From Chlorops oryzae (lineage: Eukaryota; Arthropoda; Insecta; Diptera; Chloropidae), in assembly GCA_020466095.1 (NCBI GenBank), contig CM035806.1:12115724-12179723 (forward strand): a DNA stretch of 64,000 nt, written 5' to 3'. The notes under the pieces are model-generated. The model had not been told where the DNA came from. It ran no database searches and saw nothing but the letters and a program-made list of their open reading frames with translations. A program made the translations under genes and the position numbers. How positions within the stretch are numbered: position 1 is the stretch's first letter; every line of letters starts with the position of its first letter. Of this stretch, positions 1 to 55,300 are shown piece by piece.

Positions 1-358
1 ACCCTGACGGAGTTATTTTTTTTTCGGATTGCTCCGAATAGGATGTGTCAAAGGACTCCTAAAGAAACTCTTCGAAATAGTGATTTTGCTAAGGCCCTAG
101 GAGCATTTAGGGAGACCAAACGAGTCATTTCTTAAGAATTTATATCTGAAAAGAGAGTCCAAACATACTCTTAAGAGGAGCATTCTATTAATCATTAGAT
201 CCCAAAAAGTACATTTTTTTTCCCATATTAGGCTCCATGCTATTTACTTTCGAAAAAAAACGCTCATTTAGAGCTCCTTGCGGAACGTCTTTAGGAGCAT
301 TTGCGCTCCGGAAAAGGAGTCCTTAGGAGCGCCGTGCGGACTATTTTGATTGGCTGGG
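1..358. mobile_element. Right end of a CCCAGC-type MITE, cut by the window edge
   Basis: Ends ATTGGCTGGG at 358 after many short GGAGTCC/AGGAGC modules. The same modules and a GGTTGGCTGGG end occur in the complete element at 44877-45671, so this is a truncated view of a family member. Confidence 0.6.
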
Positions 359-693
359 GACATCAAATTAAGAAGAAAAAAAAAAAAAAAAAAATTCCAA
401 ATGGAAGGAAAATGTATATTAAAATTTAATTCGACATATCCCACATATCTGGAAGTATCTATCGTTGGCACATCAAACGCTTCAAATGGACCTTTGCTTT
501 AAAATTTCCGAAGTTCCTGCTCCCGATATGTGCTTAGAATGGGAGAATTCTTTTTAAATCCACAGGGAATATTTCCCCGGGGAATTATTATAATCGGGCT
601 GATAGTATATGCTATGTTAAACAAAAATTTTCATATCAAAGTCATGATAAAATAAAAATTTTAGTATAGAGCTTCCATCTTTACTGGACTCAG

Positions 694-919
694 GTATGGT
701 ATACAAAAATTTTATTTTATAAGCGTAGTATTTAATATTATGTCTGTGGCAACCTGGCAAGTAGGCGTTGAAGAAGAAATAACAGCTGTATTCTGATTCT
801 CGGGGAATCGAATCCCGAGGAATCGAGAATTGCAAATACTTATAAAGATGTGTAGAATGGTATACTAAAAATTTTATTTTATAAGAACGTAGATTAATAT
901 TATGTCTGTAGCAACTAGG
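694..919 (+). repeat. Pair of ~63-bp direct repeats
   Basis: 694-757 and 857-919 share TATGGTATAC, AAAAATTTTATTTTATAAG and TTAATATTATGTCTGT in the same order, about 100 bp apart. Confidence 0.75.
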
Positions 920-1849
920 ATCAGGAGGTCGTTCGGAAGATAAGGACAATAAAGTTTTCCTTATAGAAAACTGAAAATAGATTATGATAAGAAAAAGCTG
1001 AAAAATTAAGAATATATTATAAAGGAGATTGAGAATAAATAAAGAATATATAAGAACAAAAGTTGTCAATTTCTGTCGAGTCCAATAGGATCATTGGAGT
1101 ATCTATCAGAAGGATTAGAGGTCCTTACAATGTCTAAAGTCAATGTTCCATTAGATACTTTAATGTTTAATTGAATCAATAAATCTAGGGACGACCTTGT
1201 TTATCCACCATTTCGAAAAGAAAAGAAGCTTTAAGCCAGGAGCACATTAAATGAATTTTCTTTTCAAAAATGATGTAATCGAAAATCGAAATAGTCAGGC
1301 CACTTTGGTGAAATTGTGAATTTTCGTTTTCAATTTATGTATGTATAATGGCAACTCGACAGGCATTAATTATCATCATCATTATATCATCGATCAAATT
1401 GGTAATTTCTCATTTAATTATTCATTTAAAGGCTGCCGTCTATAGAGCGAGCCTATTATCTGCGTTTCTTAATATTTATCGTTGGGCGTCGTCATGTTCA
1501 TGGAAAAAACACGGTGCTGGGATCGTAGATGCCAACAATTGATATCAAAGCTTAAAATTTAAGAAGAAAACACTTCAAGTTATTGGATTGGAAACCTAAA
1601 AATGAACAAAAATCATTATTTTTTTTTTTTTTAAATGAACAAAGAGAAAACAAAATTGACAAAATACCTACATATTTACTTGCTACTTTTTTCATCATTC
1701 GCACCCTATAATAACCAATTTCCGTTTTCATGAGAGTATAAACTTCGATCGGTCTCATTCGACTGTTCAAAGGGTATTTCCTTCTTGAAAGTGCATACAT
1801 ACTTAAAAACATTATTGAAGTCTTTCACAATATTCTGAATGTCAACAGC

Positions 1850-2115
1850 AACATATCGCGCACCCTCTTCTAAGGTGACACAACTCAAAAATCGTCAATT
1901 TTGAGTTAACATCTGGAACTTGATCCACAGTTCATCTCTCTAACTGCACGAAAAATTCCATTCCGTTTTTGTTATAATAAAAAGCCGAAAATCCTCGTCA
2001 ACCCCCTTTCTTCCTGCTTTTGATTGATACACTGCGACGCATTTTGTTTTTTTGCGTGTTTTCTGAAGAATGAGAAATTTTGAGTTGTGTCTCCTTAGAA
2101 GAGGGTGTGCGACAT
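1850..2115. repeat. Inverted repeat of ~45 bp around a 170-bp spacer
   Basis: 1853-1900 (ATATCGCGCACCCTCTTCTAAGG then GACACAACTCAAAA) is the near reverse complement of 2070-2115 (TTTTGAGTTGTGTCTCC then TTAGAAGAGGGTGTGCGACAT). See the finding on a possible small secreted-peptide gene on the minus strand. Confidence 0.8.
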
Positions 2116-2157
2116 ATTGGTATGTATATGAAGAAAGAGACTCTCTCCCAAACATAC

Positions 2158-2262
2158 CCGCTGCTCTCTCACGAAATTTTTCAATGTCTCTACACTGTCG
2201 CCGTTTGCACTTAGAATTACATACAAAAATAAAAGAAATAAAAGAACATATTTAAAAACCAT
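2158..2262 (-). CDS. Doubtful signal-peptide-bearing first exon (small secreted peptide?)
   Basis: Minus-strand frame from the ATG at 2262: MVFKYVLLFLLFLYVILSAN then GDSVETLKNFVREQR. The N-terminus has a textbook signal-peptide shape with a plausible cleavage after Ala-Asn-Gly, followed by a splice-donor-like GTATGT (also GTGAGA four codons earlier). A second open stretch on the same strand (1706-1869) follows an acceptor-like TTAG, but its longest frame is in a different phase. It could be a small gene, a decayed one, or chance. Confidence 0.22.
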
Positions 2263-5200
2263 ATTAAAAAAATTCAAATAATTAGACATAAAATAATGTC
2301 TTTTATTAAAAGTGCCGAAATTGAAGCTTTCTGGTACAAGTTATTTTTATTTTTTTCTCAAACTTTGTTAGGACAGCGCTTCGAGTGCGAGAAATACATA
2401 AATGCGTTGGCATTTTTATGAATTGAACAAACAAATAGCTTCATTTTCTATAAGCATTTAAAAAATAATTTTTTTCCCGATTTTTTTTTTTATCTGGAGG
2501 AAATATCGGATTTATGGATTTGGAAAAGTTATTTGAAGCTTAGTAACCATCAATTGCACGAAATCAACTTTTTCTACATATTGGAATAATTTTGCTGAGG
2601 TAGACCGCCAATATTTGCACTTCAACTATATACAGCAGAAAAGTGTTTATTGCTCACATGCTTCCTTAATAAATCAGTTTAACGTGGAACATAGAATTAA
2701 AAAGTTGCTCTTTCAGCCAAAAACGGGGAAAAGTTTATCCAAAAAGTCACATTCCGCACACATTCCATAAGAAAAAATAATCAGAATCACATTTAAAGGT
2801 ACGATACAAGCTTCATTTGCTCATGCCTCATCTGTACATTTATATTTTGTTTTGTTATGCACATGCAACAATACAATCGTATTCGAGTAAGAACAATTGC
2901 CAATCGCCCAAATTCTTCATACATATTCCTTATCAATATCATATACGAATATCCATCGGCGCAGAGGAATGTCAATTCAATTCAATTCAATTCGAATCCA
3001 TTGTGATGTCCTATTATATTATATGTATACAATTAATATAAACCTTTATGAACGGAAATCATTTCGTTGTGTTTGTTTGTGAAAAGAAAAAATCGCATTT
3101 TGCGTTGTGTGTTTCGAAACTTAAAAAGCTCTTAAGCGATAATGTGACACATTGAAGGTAAAAAAAAAAAAAAAAAAAAAAAAAATTTGTTTGAGAACAA
3201 AAGCGGAAAATTTCTTCTAGTCCACGGTCGTTCTGGGGTAACTGTTCTATTCGACTATATTACTGCGAAAGACGCCCTCGCTCCAAATCTTCAAGAAGAC
3301 TCAAAGAGGACAAAGCTAGATTTAAAAGATTTCGAATCGAAGATTAAGAATCGCTTTTAGGCGAAATGAACACATGCAAACCTGTGTGCATACTTGGTCC
3401 GACGTCTTGAATAAAATAAGCTTTTTGCCATTGCTGAGACAGGTCACATTGTAGGCACTTTTGGTGAAGCAGTGTTGATCTCAGGCATTCGTGACTATGA
3501 ATGCAGAAAAGAAAGAGATAGTACATATTAGAAATTATTTTCGTTGCATAGAATGCCAATTAGAATTAGAAAATTAATATTGTTTGTTTATGTTGGACTT
3601 TGAAATTGTTTTCAATTTGGACAATTGACATTTTTTTTTTTAGCAGCACATCATTCCATATAAAATTTACCAACAATAAGGGTTGCATTTTGCGTTATTT
3701 TTATATAAATATATATTATATATATATATATATTTGTGATCTTCCCAAGGTTGTCGTGTTTTTTCTTCTCTATATCATTTGCTACCTTTTATATGATTCT
3801 TTTTATAAGCATTCTTATATGGCGTGACGCAACGAATGATCATGTGAGCGACAAAAGCGCAGTTTGTCATTCATGTATGCGAGCTTTCGCTTATTATTTT
3901 TTTTATTATTATTTGCTTTTTGTGCTGACCTGAGATATGTAAGGTAACAGCTTGAGTCACATTTGTGAGTTCCACTGTCCTGAAACGGTATCGAGGATAT
4001 AGGAAAATTTAATTTCAAAAAATATCATGTTCAAGTATTCCATTTTCGACTATAGGATTGAAAAAAAAAAGCAAAATCCTTATTATATATATATATACAA
4101 AATTGTTATTTATATTCAATACATGTACATTTAATGTTTCCGTAACGTTGTATCCTTTTTTTTTTTTTTGCGTGATGAATGGAAATGAAGAATGCAAACA
4201 TGAATGACAATGTTAAAGAAAACGAATTTGTTCCATCATTTTGTTTGTTTGGCATTGAGAAATTACACACGAGAATTGTCATGTGATGTCTGGTTACAAT
4301 CGTAATTTTTTATATGTATAAATTTTCACATACTCTCAAAGTAAAATCAAAACATTCCAATAAAATTCAGACTTGTCTGAAAAGAAGAATTTTTGGTTTC
4401 CCCCGGGGGCCAAAAAATTTTACACAGTATGAGTCCCCTTTTGACATTTTTGAATTATAGGGCTCCAATTTAGTTATCATTTTTAAAATTTTAAAACAAA
4501 AAAAAAAAACATTTTCAAAATTTAAAAAACTTTTCTTTAAATTCTAATAAATTTGACATTTAACAAAAATATTTAAATTTTCCGAAATTGAAAGAAATTC
4601 CAACTCAAGTTAATTCCTTCGGCTAGAGTGAAAAAAGAGTTTCACAAGAGTGAAAAAATGAGCGAAGGATTTAAGTTGAGTTGTATTTTTGACGTTGCGT
4701 TTACTTTAAAAATTGTCAAAAGATGGCGCTGAAGCGAATTTCTTCGACATTTATTGGCTGAGTTCAAAAAATTTCGAAGGAATTTTGACATAAGCAGCTG
4801 AATCTATCGGAACAATATGGAAAACCGGTATGCTGACTTCGAATATAAATATTATTAAGCTTCAAGATGTTCATGTATTTGTATTCAAATTTACCGCCTT
4901 TTGGTATCTGTCAATCTGACATTCCTTCGCGGAATTAAAATTTATTCAGCCTCAATTCCGCCAATGAATTCCTTTGCCTTTGTGTACTAACTTTAAGCAA
5001 CACAAAAAGCTCGACCGCCAAATTGTGACCAAATATGGAATGGAAAAAGTCACAAAGGCGAGAAACCGATGATGGTAGCCCTGCTCATATCTGCGCATCA
5101 GAAGCCATAAATCGGTTAATGTAGTTTGACAGTTCGCTTCATTAATATTGAGGAGCCGATACACTGTACATTAGGAGCCGCCATACAAATGATCCAATGT

Positions 5201-5349
5201 ATGTTGAGTTTGTTGGAATATTTTTTGTAGGGCATGTAGCTCTGCGAAGCCTAAATATATGCAACAATAACATTGATTGTGGGTAAACTTTTCAAAAGAT
5301 ATACCCCACTAAACATTTTTTGAAGCATTCAAAAGAGTCTCGCCGACTC

Positions 5350-5590
5350 AGCAAGGAAATCGGTCCCCTGAAAGAGATTTTGAAGTTTTGTTGATTTTTG
5401 GATAGGTAGGTACAACCTCAAAAACACTGTAGAAACTGATTGTTAGGTTTCTTTTGTTCAGTGTCCTTGAAATAGCCTTGAAAATCCCATTTTTATTAAT
5501 CCCTTTTTCAAAAAATTCTATCTCAAAAACGAATTAAGATAGAAACATGAAACAGTTGGCTACTGTTTGAAATACTATAGATTTGAATAT
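5350..5590 (+). repeat. Diverged ~220-bp dispersed repeat, copy 1
   Basis: Matches 15765-15985 in the same orientation: both contain GTTGATTTTT...GATAGGT, AAAAACACTGT(A/G)GA, TCCTTGAAATA and a TATCTCAA tract. Function unknown; probably an old transposon fragment. Confidence 0.65.
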
Positions 5591-5758
5591 TTTGTTGAGA
5601 TCTCAAAAATAGGAGTCTAGAAGTAGTGTAAATAAACTTTTAGCATACACAGTTTGAGAGAGAGAGAGTTTCAAAATACTTAGTCAGAAATAAAATCGTC
5701 TATAAAGTAATAAAAAAAATAAATTAAAAAATTTCTATTGGGTATACTTAAAACGCGA

Positions 5759-6173
5759 CCCTGCAGTAATATGGACTGACCCAAGTGTAGCTTTCATGTT
5801 ACCAGTACTAGTCCCCTCATAATTCCCTCTTGCAATGCATTCAGCTGACCTTTTTAACATGGGCCTGTCATTGGAGAAGGCCTAGTCCGCAAAACAGCTG
5901 ACCGCAGGTCAGTTTTCTTGGGTCAATTGTCGTAATTTTGTCTGGTTTTAGGATAGTCGAAAAAAGAAAATAAAAAACCAATTTCTTATATACATACATA
6001 TATTCTAAGTTGATGACAGTGCCATTTACAGACTGCCCTTAAACTAACCCGTTTATTACCGACCGCCGGCTAGCCGAATTCGATGGAGCGAACTGCCATA
6101 ATATAACTGGTAGAATTTGGACCGATCAAAGGCCAGTCCTTCTTAGGAAAATGACCGGCTCATGACTGCAGGG
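5759..6173. mobile_element. CCCTGCAGT-ended inverted-repeat element, 415 bp
   Basis: The left end CCCTGCAGTAATATGGACTG matches the reverse complement of the right end (CCCTGCAGTCATGAGCCGG). Flanked on both sides by GA (5757-5758 and 6174-6175). Non-coding. Confidence 0.6.
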
Positions 6174-6827
6174 GAGCTATTAAAATCTTTAAATTCTCTA
6201 GGAAGGTCTATAAATTAATACGGAGACAAAATCTTCTCAAAAAATCTCAAAGCTGTCTTGTGTTACGCCCCAGACAAGGCCTATTGCAGATGAGTTCGAT
6301 CGCCCGTTACGATCAAAAGTTTCACATTTTAGGTTTCGATTCAATTCACACTTTACAATTTAACATACAAATAACCTGCTTAAGGGTTTTATGACGTTAG
6401 AACACCCGGTTACCACGGATAAGTTAAGAACATAGATATAATTCTTGATATATAATTCGATTTTTTTGGGACGAAGTTCCACCCTTCTTGCGAAAGCCCT
6501 TATAATTATTGTCCCTACATGGTAAAAAAAAAAAAGCAAACACGTCCCGCTTCTGTCTGTCTGCGTGGTAAGATCTTTAAAATTACGCATCGGATTGCGA
6601 TGCTATTTTTTTTTTGTACATACATAGTCACCCTAACATGATGGTTTATATGTATAATGCATGGATAATATAGTAGAGAAACTCGGTTAGTTTTAAATAC
6701 TTGAACTTTATAAATTTTTTTCAAACATACAGAATTTATTCCGATAAATTGTAATAGCTTGTTACCTTACGTCGATCTTGTAGAATTCAAATAAAAACCG
6801 AATTTGAAATTTTCATTTAATTTTTAG

Positions 6828-6847
6828 GAAAACAGAATATCTGAGGA
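6828..6847 (+). promoter_or_regulatory. kcc: 5' UTR piece of kcc exon 1a after a splice acceptor
   Basis: A T-rich tract ending TTTTTAG at 6821-6827 looks like a 3' splice site 20 nt before the exon 1a ATG. If it is used, isoform 1a has at least one non-coding exon further upstream, at or before the start of this window. I could not identify that exon. Confidence 0.5.
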
Positions 6848-51371
<44,524 letters not shown>

Positions 51372-51483
51372 GTGAAAAATGTAAAAAACAAATGTAGGCA
51401 ACTTTCAAAATCAATCAAATTTCAAAGTATATTACTTAATTCAATTGTCTATATAATTTATTTTTATGTTCATACGGTACAGA

Positions 51484-51489
51484 AATAAA
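51484..51489 (+). terminator. kcc: kcc polyadenylation signal AATAAA
   Basis: The first canonical AATAAA after the stop lies 112 nt downstream, giving a compact 3' UTR. It falls well before the next gene's start at 51897, so transcription should end in the ~400 bp between them. Confidence 0.65.
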
Positions 51490-51896
51490 TTAAGTAATTT
51501 GTTGATAAAATCTCAAATCTGTATGCTTTATTTTCTCTTCCGGCATCGAAGCAAAAGAATGAAGTTGCTTTCGGTTAAGGTACAGTAAAAACAAAAACAA
51601 AAAAAAAAAAAAATAAATAAAAAAAATACTGTGAAGATTGCGTGACGTGTTGGCAGCACCCAAGCATGCTTCTTTAAGACTGCGTGCCACAAATAAGAAA
51701 TAATTTTCTTTAACCTTAATTTAATACAATAAAATTACTATAGCTATAGCAACGGTTTCGTGAAAATTTTTTTTATGACCATGGCAACCATTTCGAAGTA
51801 TACATTTCATATGAAGGAACTTCCAAAATTACCTCGCTGGTGCCTTAAGCGAAAGCACGCGCGCTCTTCCAACCGATAAAAAACAAAAAAAAGAAA

Positions 51897-52308
51897 ATGT
51901 TTTTACGAAAAATTTTACACGTCGCATATCTTCCATTATTTTATTGGTGTCTTCATTTTCTAAGCCTTAATAATGTTGCCATCTGTCTCGATGCACCGCC
52001 GGTGCATGTACCTGGTCAAGGAATCGCGGTGGGAACATACCTGAAAATGTTCCGTACCCAAAATATAAAGGCCTATTTGGGCATTCCATACGCAAAGGCT
52101 AAACGTTTTGCCCCGCCAGAAATATCGGATATACGTTGGAATGGAATCCTAAATGCGACACAATTCGCGCCGAATTGTTGGCAAAAGAAAACCGAATCGA
52201 AAAATATTTACACCGAAAAAGTTCTTCAAGTATTAAAATTTAATCAACGCTCTTCCGATGAAGCTTACGACGAGAACTGTCAATATCTAAACATCTTTAT
52301 ACCAGATG
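51897..52308 (+). CDS. Carboxylesterase-like gene, exon 1
   Basis: 137 codons plus one base. The ATG is the first in frame and opens a basic-hydrophobic signal peptide (MFLRKILHVAYLPLFYW...). Ends IFIPD+G with donor ATG|GTGAGT. The frame runs on past the donor to 52382 but loses family resemblance there, confirming the splice. Confidence 0.9.
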
Positions 52309-55300
52309 GTGAGTACGCATCATTTCGTAGATTATCGAATAGCAGATTTAATAAAAGTTTTCGAAAAATTTCAAACATTTGATTAAATCTTTCGTTTTGA
52401 ACGGTCTTAGTCATGGTTTTTTTTTTTTTTTTTGGCACTTCACACACGCCACCCTCGCCTTTCTTTGAGTCGTCATAGCATTAATTGTTAATGTACAATC
52501 CAACCTCTACAAATCAATATATTATTACGACTATTTTTGCGTTACCGATATATAACTTTAGCTGATCAAGAGAGAATGGTTAATGCTTTTTTCGAAAAAA
52601 TGAAAAAATAATTCCATAGCTTGCCAAGCCTGGCAATAAAGTATCTGCTTTCTCCTCAGACCTGCTATAAGAAAATTTCTTGTAGAGAAACGTTAAAACG
52701 TAGGCTACGACACTTCGCAAGCGCAGAAAATATTTTGTATTGGAAAGGTATGGGTAAGACCACCGAACACAACAAATTAAGTCCTTCCAATTCACGAAGC
52801 TTATTCACACAGCAAAAGGTAAACCACGTAAAATGGAAGAAAAACAATCAGATTTCTTTATGGTTTTTATCCACGACGATCTTATTTTTGAAAACGTACA
52901 GACGTTCTTTTTTACGAAAAATTTAACGACAATATAAATACATACCTATGTACGCATTTTAGTGGAAAAAGAGTGAATTAGAAGTTTTCTTCTTATTTTA
53001 AGTCGAGCATATTGAATGAGAGTTGATGAGGTATTCGATATTTTAGAATTGATTGCATTAGGGAGCATTTTACCCAAAGTTTATTGCACTTCCATTGCCT
53101 TGTAGTCGATTCAGGAGTCGATGCCGTTTGCATACAATGACCATTTCGCGGCTGGGTTATTTATATATATGCATATGCATGCGGTGAGTGAAAAATAACA
53201 GCTTTTTCAAACGTCCGAGAAACGTCCTAATGCACATTTTGCTAAATATTGAGTCCGTCACATATGGTATTGCCCTATAAGTTCACATGCACATAATTTT
53301 TTTTTTCGATCAAAAGCGAATGGAACGAGAGCGGTTTCAAACTATCGAAAAGATCGATGGTTTTTGAAGACTATCGATAGTTTTGATTCATGGACATTTA
53401 CTTTAGCATTGGAAAGGTGGCGCTGGCGGTAACAGAGGGCTTTCTTCTTTTTGAAATGGACAGATTCCTAAAAATGCATTTATTTAGATCCGAGCCGCTC
53501 GAAAATTCATCTTTCGATTATCAAAATTATCGATTGTCAAAATTATTGATAATCGAAACTATCGATGACAATGGTGATGATGTTGGTGATGATGATGGTG
53601 ATGATGGTGATGATGATGGTGATGGCGATGGTGATAGTGATGATGATGGTGAAGTGTGATGGTGGATGAGTGATTTGATGTGATGGTGATGATTGAGAAT
53701 GAAGGTGGGATGATGATATCTGATGGAGGGAGGTAAGTATGATTTGATGGTGAATGATTTGGTGATGATGATGGTGATTGATGATAGTTTGATGATGATG
53801 ATGATGGTTATGATGATGGTGATGGATGATTGGTGATTTGATGATGTGTGAGGTATAGTGATGATGATGGTGAAGTTGGTGATGATGATGGAATGAATGA
53901 TGGTGATGATGATGTGATTGTGATGGATGGATTTGATGATGGGATGATGGTGAGGTTGGTGATGAATTGGTGATATGATGGTGATTATGGTCATGATTGT
54001 GAAGTTGGTGAAGATGGTGAATGATTGATGATGATGGTGATTTGATGATGGTGATTGGATGATGATGGTGATGATGATTATGGATGGTGAGGTTGGTGAT
54101 AAATATGGTGATCATGATGGTGATGATGGTGATATTGATGGTGAAGTTGGTGATGATGGTGAGTTGGTGATGATGATGGTGAGGTTGGTAATGATGATGG
54201 TGAGGGTGGTTCATGCTGTTGATGATGATGGTGAAGTTTAGTGAAGATGATGGTGATGATTATGGTGATGGTGATGACGATGATGATGTTGGTGATGTGA
54301 TAGTGTTGATGGTGATGATGGTGATGATGGTGGTGATGATGATGGTGATGATGATGGTAATGATGATTGTGATGACAATGGTGATGATGGTGAAGATGGT
54401 GAAGATGGTGAAGATGGTGATAATGATGATGATGATGATGATGGTGATGATGGTGATGATGGTGATGATGATGGTGATCATGGTGATGATGGTGATGATG
54501 GTGATGATGGTGATGATGATGGTGATGATGGTGATGATGGTGATGATGGTGATGATGGGATGTGGTGATGATGATGGTGATGATGACGGTGATGATGACG
54601 GTGATGATAACGGTCATGGTAATGATGATTATGACTTACGCACGTTCTTGCTTCATCACGTCGTGAAAAATCTTCAGAAATTCTGCCAGTTTTAAGTGGC
54701 CCATTTTACAAACCAAATGAGAATTGTAGGCGACATGCTAAAATTTGCCAGATGCCAAAACGAGGGGTTTTTTTCGTTTTGAGGGATTTTTTCGATCTTT
54801 CCTTTAACCAACAATCACTTCAAATGTTTACAAGGGATTTTGACTGATCACTTTTCTCAAGAAAACAGAAATGAAGGGTTTTTTTTCAATATCCAAGGGA
54901 AAAGAGTCACCAAAATACTGCCTAGCATCAGTGCTGGTTACAAAGTATGGAGAATTGAGTAAGAAAGGTTCTACATTTCGGCTTCTTGTATATTACCACG
55001 TGATCTTATGAGGAGGGATACTTAATGCACAGTACTTTGTTGAATTATTATAGGACCACCATTAATTTTTTAAATTTAAAACTTTCAAATGGTGGATATT
55101 TAAATGTTAAACAGTTCAAACATGCTTGATTAAAATCACTAGCAATTTTCCAATATAATAAGTTTACATCTTAAAATATATCTTCCGATAGTACAATCGA
55201 TACTATCGATATTTCAGACTATCGACTATCGAGACTATCGATGGTCGCAACTATCGATATTTCTCCAGCTCTATTGAGAAGTGTTTTTCATTCTGATTGT

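Larger units (their letters stand above)
359..6827. other. Upstream non-coding region
   Basis: AT-rich sequence with homopolymer runs and the repeats listed separately at 660-935, 1850-2110, 5350-5590 and 5759-6173. No convincing coding gene. A non-coding first exon of kcc may lie here but cannot be picked out. Confidence 0.6.

Noticed and set aside
4952..5164. 70-codon minus-strand frame as a transposase or zinc-finger fragment
   Set aside because: No motif of either family is present, and the opposite strand is equally broken.
52309..52382. Longer unspliced first exon of the esterase gene
   Set aside because: The frame stays open to 52382, but homology stops exactly at the GTGAGT donor and resumes at 56227 in matching phase.
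53527..54695. Long open frames on both strands (poly-His on minus, Asp/Met/Val-rich on plus), up to 223 codons
   Set aside because: They are produced by the GATGGT/GATGAT triplet array, which keeps several frames open. No start context, domain or splice support.
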